Source: Chrysophaeum taylorii | Lineage: Eukaryota > Sar > Pelagophyceae > Pelagomonadales > Pelagomonadaceae | Direction: 5' to 3' | DNA length: 64,000 nt | Assembly: GCA_029834535.1 (NCBI GenBank) | Contig: JAQMWT010000574.1 | Coordinates: 90,134-154,133 of the forward strand | Shown: in pieces, positions 60,839 through 64,000 of the stretch | How positions within the stretch are numbered: the first letter of the stretch is position 1 | How the letters are laid out: each line of letters opens with the position of its first letter | Translations under genes and position numbers: made by a program | The notes under the pieces: generated by a model | The model's input: the letters and a program-made list of their open reading frames with translations, nothing else | What the model was told of the DNA's origin: nothing | The model's database searches: none

Positions 60839-61649
60839 CACCGAACTCAAGTTCGATGTTCGGCGCAAACGGCACATCCCGCTCATCCATTCCTCGTAAG
60901 TCCCTCGCACACGGATCCACCGAATATCTCAATGCCAAAGAACGTGCTAATCGCTTTCACCGGGTGCATCACTGCCCCGACAACGTCGCTGCCAAGGCCC
61001 CCAACGTACTTGCTCGCCCTGGATTCTCTGCTTCTGACATACCATATCGCGACTTATGCACCGACTGCATCGCACACAACAAGCGCCACCCGCACAAGCA
61101 TTTCAATGCGACCAAGCCTTTTGAGCAAACCCACAAAGCCGGTGAAGTCTGGGCGTGCGACGACGGCGATGTGACCATCCCATCCGAATGGGAGGCTTCA
61201 CACATATCATCGTCTTCAAGGAACTCATTTCGAAATTTCTCTTGGTGTACTTTACACGCACCACCAACGCCACGGAGTTCACTCAAGCTCTGGATTTTGT
61301 GTATGACTTCTGTCGTACACAACTCAATGTGCACATGCGCACCCTTTACTCCGATGCATTCAAGCCATACTTTAGCCAGCACATTACCTCCCCGTACCGC
61401 GTCGATAAGGGCATTCAACTCATTGCCTTCCCGCCGTACATGCACCACTTTAACTTTGAAGTTGAGTCTGCCATCGGTTTCATCGCCTCCGCCTCCTCAA
61501 CTCGCCTTCGTTCTCTCCTTAATGCTCACTATCGTGGCGCCAAGATCGTGGACACCGCTATCATGTTCCCATGGGCGGTGATACACACCGTTCAAAGCAT
61601 AACCTTCTCCCGAACGCCACGCTCGAGCGCATTCATCATGCTATTCTGA
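60839..61649 (+). pseudogene. Copia integrase (GAG-pre-integrase plus rve core), frameshifted
   Basis: First frame: ERANRFHRVHHCPDNVAAKA, then PYRDLCTDCIAHNKRH gives the zinc-binding His/Cys region. The core follows with GEVWACDDGD (first Asp). A frame change near 61190 leads to FKELISKFLLVYFTRTTNA, MRTLYSDAFKPYF (second Asp) and FNFEVESAIGF (Glu), completing a DDE set. The frame break means no intact integrase is made. Confidence 0.7.
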
Positions 61650-62589
61650 GTCCGCAACGCTACTCTACACCAACTCAGCACTCCCCAACACGATATGCTC
61701 AAGATTTTGGCGCTGAATGTTACCTCATTGGAGCCCCATGAACACCACATGGGAACCGTGCCGCCGCAAATATGTATCTCTGTTGCGCCAACGCCAAAAC
61801 CCGCTCGTCTCCCCACGCGTCGACCATCTCGCTGACGTCGTCTCAACCTGAAAACGGACAAATGTGTGTTTCGTCAAGCTGCAATTCACCTACGTGTCGC
61901 AGCATCCTACTCCTGATCCTGAACTGCTCCTCCGCCACGCTCCTTCCGCGCCTTTCTCGCTCACACCCACCACTATCCAAGACATGTCTCAGGGGGACAA
62001 GGGATCATCCTCAGAGGCACTCCCCACCTCCTTCAGCTCCCTTCTTCGTCCCCTACTCCGGCCTCTTCTCCTCTTCTGACGCTACCGCCGACGATCTGGC
62101 TCTATGTCACCGCCGCCCTTGCTTCCTTCTTACAAAGACGACTTTGCACAAGATGACCTCATTCTTGTCCCAGGTTCAAACAGCTAACACTCGCAAGGCT
62201 TTCTATGAAAACATCCGAGCCCGGTTACAGGCGTACTATTGGTGCTTACAAAGCCGCTGGTGGCAAACTCGCCGATTTCCGCTGGGATCTTCGCCACCAG
62301 CACGTTCAAGTCTCCGCCCTCTCCGCCCTTCATCTCCGTGGTGGTATCCTCTGGTCTGCTATCTGCTCAGAGGGGGAACATGCGTTAGCTCGTCTTCTTC
62401 TCCGTTGCGCACTGACGCTTGCCCGCTACCCGCACGTCGATGGTTACTTCGCCCACGCCAAGTGCGCATCCAGCATCAAGCTGCAACCACAACTGCTGAT
62501 GGTTCACCTACGTGCCCTATTCCTCAGCCCCTTTTATCTGCGTTCACTGAACACGCTGCCCTTCGGCACTGGCACAATATGCACTTACG

Positions 62590-63400
62590 TACCTGGCGCC
62601 GACCAGCTTTATTGATCAAACTCTCCGAGTTTGGCGCTATGCCTCAAGGCCATCGCCAAGGAACTCCACGACATTATCCGCTTTGGCTGCTTCAAACTTT
62701 CCTTACCCGACGGTGTCTCTCGTCCTATTGACAGCAAGATGGTGCTGAAGATTAAAACAGACTCTGCAGGCAAATACGTTAAGCACAAGGCTCGCCTCGT
62801 GCTACGTGGCTTCCTAGCATCTCTAGCGCCGATTTCTTTGGTACCTTCAGCCCCATGGCCACTATGACCGCAATCCGGGTACTACTAGCGTTGCAGCATA
62901 CAAGCAATGCCTGTCTACCATGGGACGTCCCGAACGCCGTTCAGTCTGACATCGATGCCAATGTCTATGTTCAGTTACCAGACGGCATCAAGCTTATCGA
63001 CCCCGATGACGCTAAGTACAAGGGCCGACGTCTACCGCTGCTGAAGTCTTTATGGACTTCGGCAATCACCATCCCTTTGGAACAAAGGATAGACGGCTTT
63101 TCCGTAGCCTTGGTTACAAGCCTGCATTCGGACTCTTGCCCTATATGCTCGAGTATCCGCACATGCTAAGTTCGTCGTATGCGTCTGTCTGTAGACGACA
63201 TTGTTATTGTCCAATGACGACCCTCTTCGTACTGAATTACAGGATGCCCTCCACAAACGGTATGCTGTAGAGCAGTTTGAACCTGTCCATACCTCCTAGG
63301 CATGCGTGTGTGTGCACATCTGACGGCTCCATTTCTCTGGATGTGCAAGCCAAGCTGGATGGACTTCCTGATCACCCAGTCTTGCAGCAACTGACCCCGC
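62590..63400 (+). pseudogene. Copia reverse transcriptase (RVT_2), frameshifted
   Basis: AIAKELHDIIRFGCFKLSLP, then PIDSKMVLKIKTD and KHKARLVLRGFLAS open the domain; a frame change near 62830 leads to PMATMTAIRVLLALQ and VPNAVQSDIDANVYVQLPDG. The catalytic pair is seen as SVDDIVIV near 63190 in another frame (YVDD usual). Several stops break the sequence. Confidence 0.75.
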
Positions 63401-63479
63401 TCAAAAATCCTATGTCATCGTCCTTCAAGTATAAAGATGGCACTCCCAGCACTGAAACAGAGTTTACATCAATTCGCAC

Positions 63480-64000
63480 TTTGCCACCCTCCTTGGCAAG
63501 CTGGTGTTCATGCAAGTTGCCTGCAGACCTGACTTCTCAAGCCTAGGGCAGATGTTCGCGTGGTATGCATGCACATATGTTCACGTCCAAATGCTAGAGC
63601 ATTTGCTTCGCTACCTCAAGAAGCCGGAAAACCGCTCACTTCGCCTCTGGTTTCACCCTAAAGGTAATGCCATTGAAGCTCACCTTCGCACTGTCTCCGC
63701 TAATCGAATTGATCTATCCACTGTGGTCGACTACCAACCGCAGGATGTATCTACTGGACAGTTTGACCCCTTAGTTGCCATGGTTGACGCTGACAATGCC
63801 CCTTCCTTAGCACAGGAAGATAGGAAATCTACCACCGGGTTTTGTCTTCTATAACATGCCTTATTGGTTGGAAAAGCAAACTTCAAATTGTCTCCTGCTC
63901 AACTCACGAAGCTGAGTTGATTGCCCTCGAGTATTTGCTGATGAAGCTGTTTGGCTACGCAAGCTGCTGTTGGAACTTAACTTTGTTGTCAACCCCACCT
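63480..64000 (+). pseudogene. Copia RNase H, partial at window end
   Basis: Bases 63504-63854 give VHVQMLEHLLRYLKKPENRS, then AMVDADNAPSLAQEDRKSTT ending GFCLL, the copia RNase H opening. After a stop, another frame gives GWKSKLQIVSCSTHEAELIA, the conserved 'K-Q...S..EAE' block, and runs to the window edge. Confidence 0.75.

Larger units (their letters stand above)
56121..64000 (+). mobile_element. Ty1/copia-type LTR retrotransposon, decayed, cut by window end
   Basis: Domains appear in copia order on the plus strand: gag-like (56121-57900), protease (about 58190), then an extra methyltransferase-like domain (58810-59841), a spacer (59842-60750), GAG-pre-integrase and integrase (60839-61649), reverse transcriptase (62590-63400) and RNase H (63500-64000, continuing off the window). 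Frameshifts and stops occur throughout, for example a 22-nt T run at 56301-56322 and a 37-bp insertion at 56736. No long terminal repeat could be identified, since the 3' end is outside. Base composition is clearly AT-richer than the host genes. Confidence 0.8.

Overview
This window is nuclear DNA of a compact, gene-dense eukaryote, most likely a marine photosynthetic stramenopile (ochrophyte, perhaps pelagophyte-like). The clues are a bipartite plastid-targeting leader with an 'ASAF' motif at about 17.1 kb, a protein with eight UVR-like repeats of a kind found in ochrophyte algae, a P3A proton ATPase, secretory glycosyltransferases and a sulfotransferase fusion. Bases 1 to about 53,400 are GC-rich and mostly genic. 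Bases about 53,500 to 64,000 are AT-richer and mostly transposon. The taxonomic placement is inference; no rRNA gene or other marker is present.

Layout: 1-660 end of an aconitase X gene; 1165-5004 two-domain glycosyltransferase; 5238-6843 (-) acyltransferase 3; 6952-8031 esterase; 8508-9604 SGNH hydrolase; 9836-11050 (-) variant DHHC protein; 11137-11604 potato inhibitor I; 11830-14160 UVR-like repeat protein; 14569-15790 (-) decayed LINE; 16790-17125 (-) plastid-targeted basic protein; 17280-21698 PWWP-RAMA-MPN protein; 22228-23836 (-) unknown; 23905-25256 SRPK-type kinase; 25621-26926 (-) DNAJC21/JJJ1; 26974-27498 small membrane protein or relic; 28723-30798 beta-helix protein; 31654-35483 large fold-back element with PIF1-helicase remnants; 35687-36887 unknown membrane protein; 37980-38930 (-) CUE protein; 38981-45316 giant coiled coil; 47375-50693 (-) proton ATPase; 50862-53432 glycosyltransferase-sulfotransferase; 53500-56100 repeat-rich DNA; 56121-64000 decayed Ty1/copia element, cut by the window end, with a DNA-methyltransferase-like domain.

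Reading across frames shows many very short introns (about 23-58 nt), mostly GTGC or GTGAG at the donor. I reconstructed exon chains by requiring matching frame and phase and restoration of a family motif. Seven gene pairs, counting one uncertain small gene, are head to head with about 50-170 bp between start codons.

The most novel signals are three. First, a dispersed mini-sequence of about 30-37 bp (TTTAAATGTCGACTGCTAAG, then a G-run and a TG-run) lies between 8-12 bp target duplications, and also forms the ends of the fold-back element. Second, the copia element carries a C5-methyltransferase-like domain between protease and integrase. Third, a PWWP, a RAMA and a catalytic-type MPN+ domain are fused in one protein.
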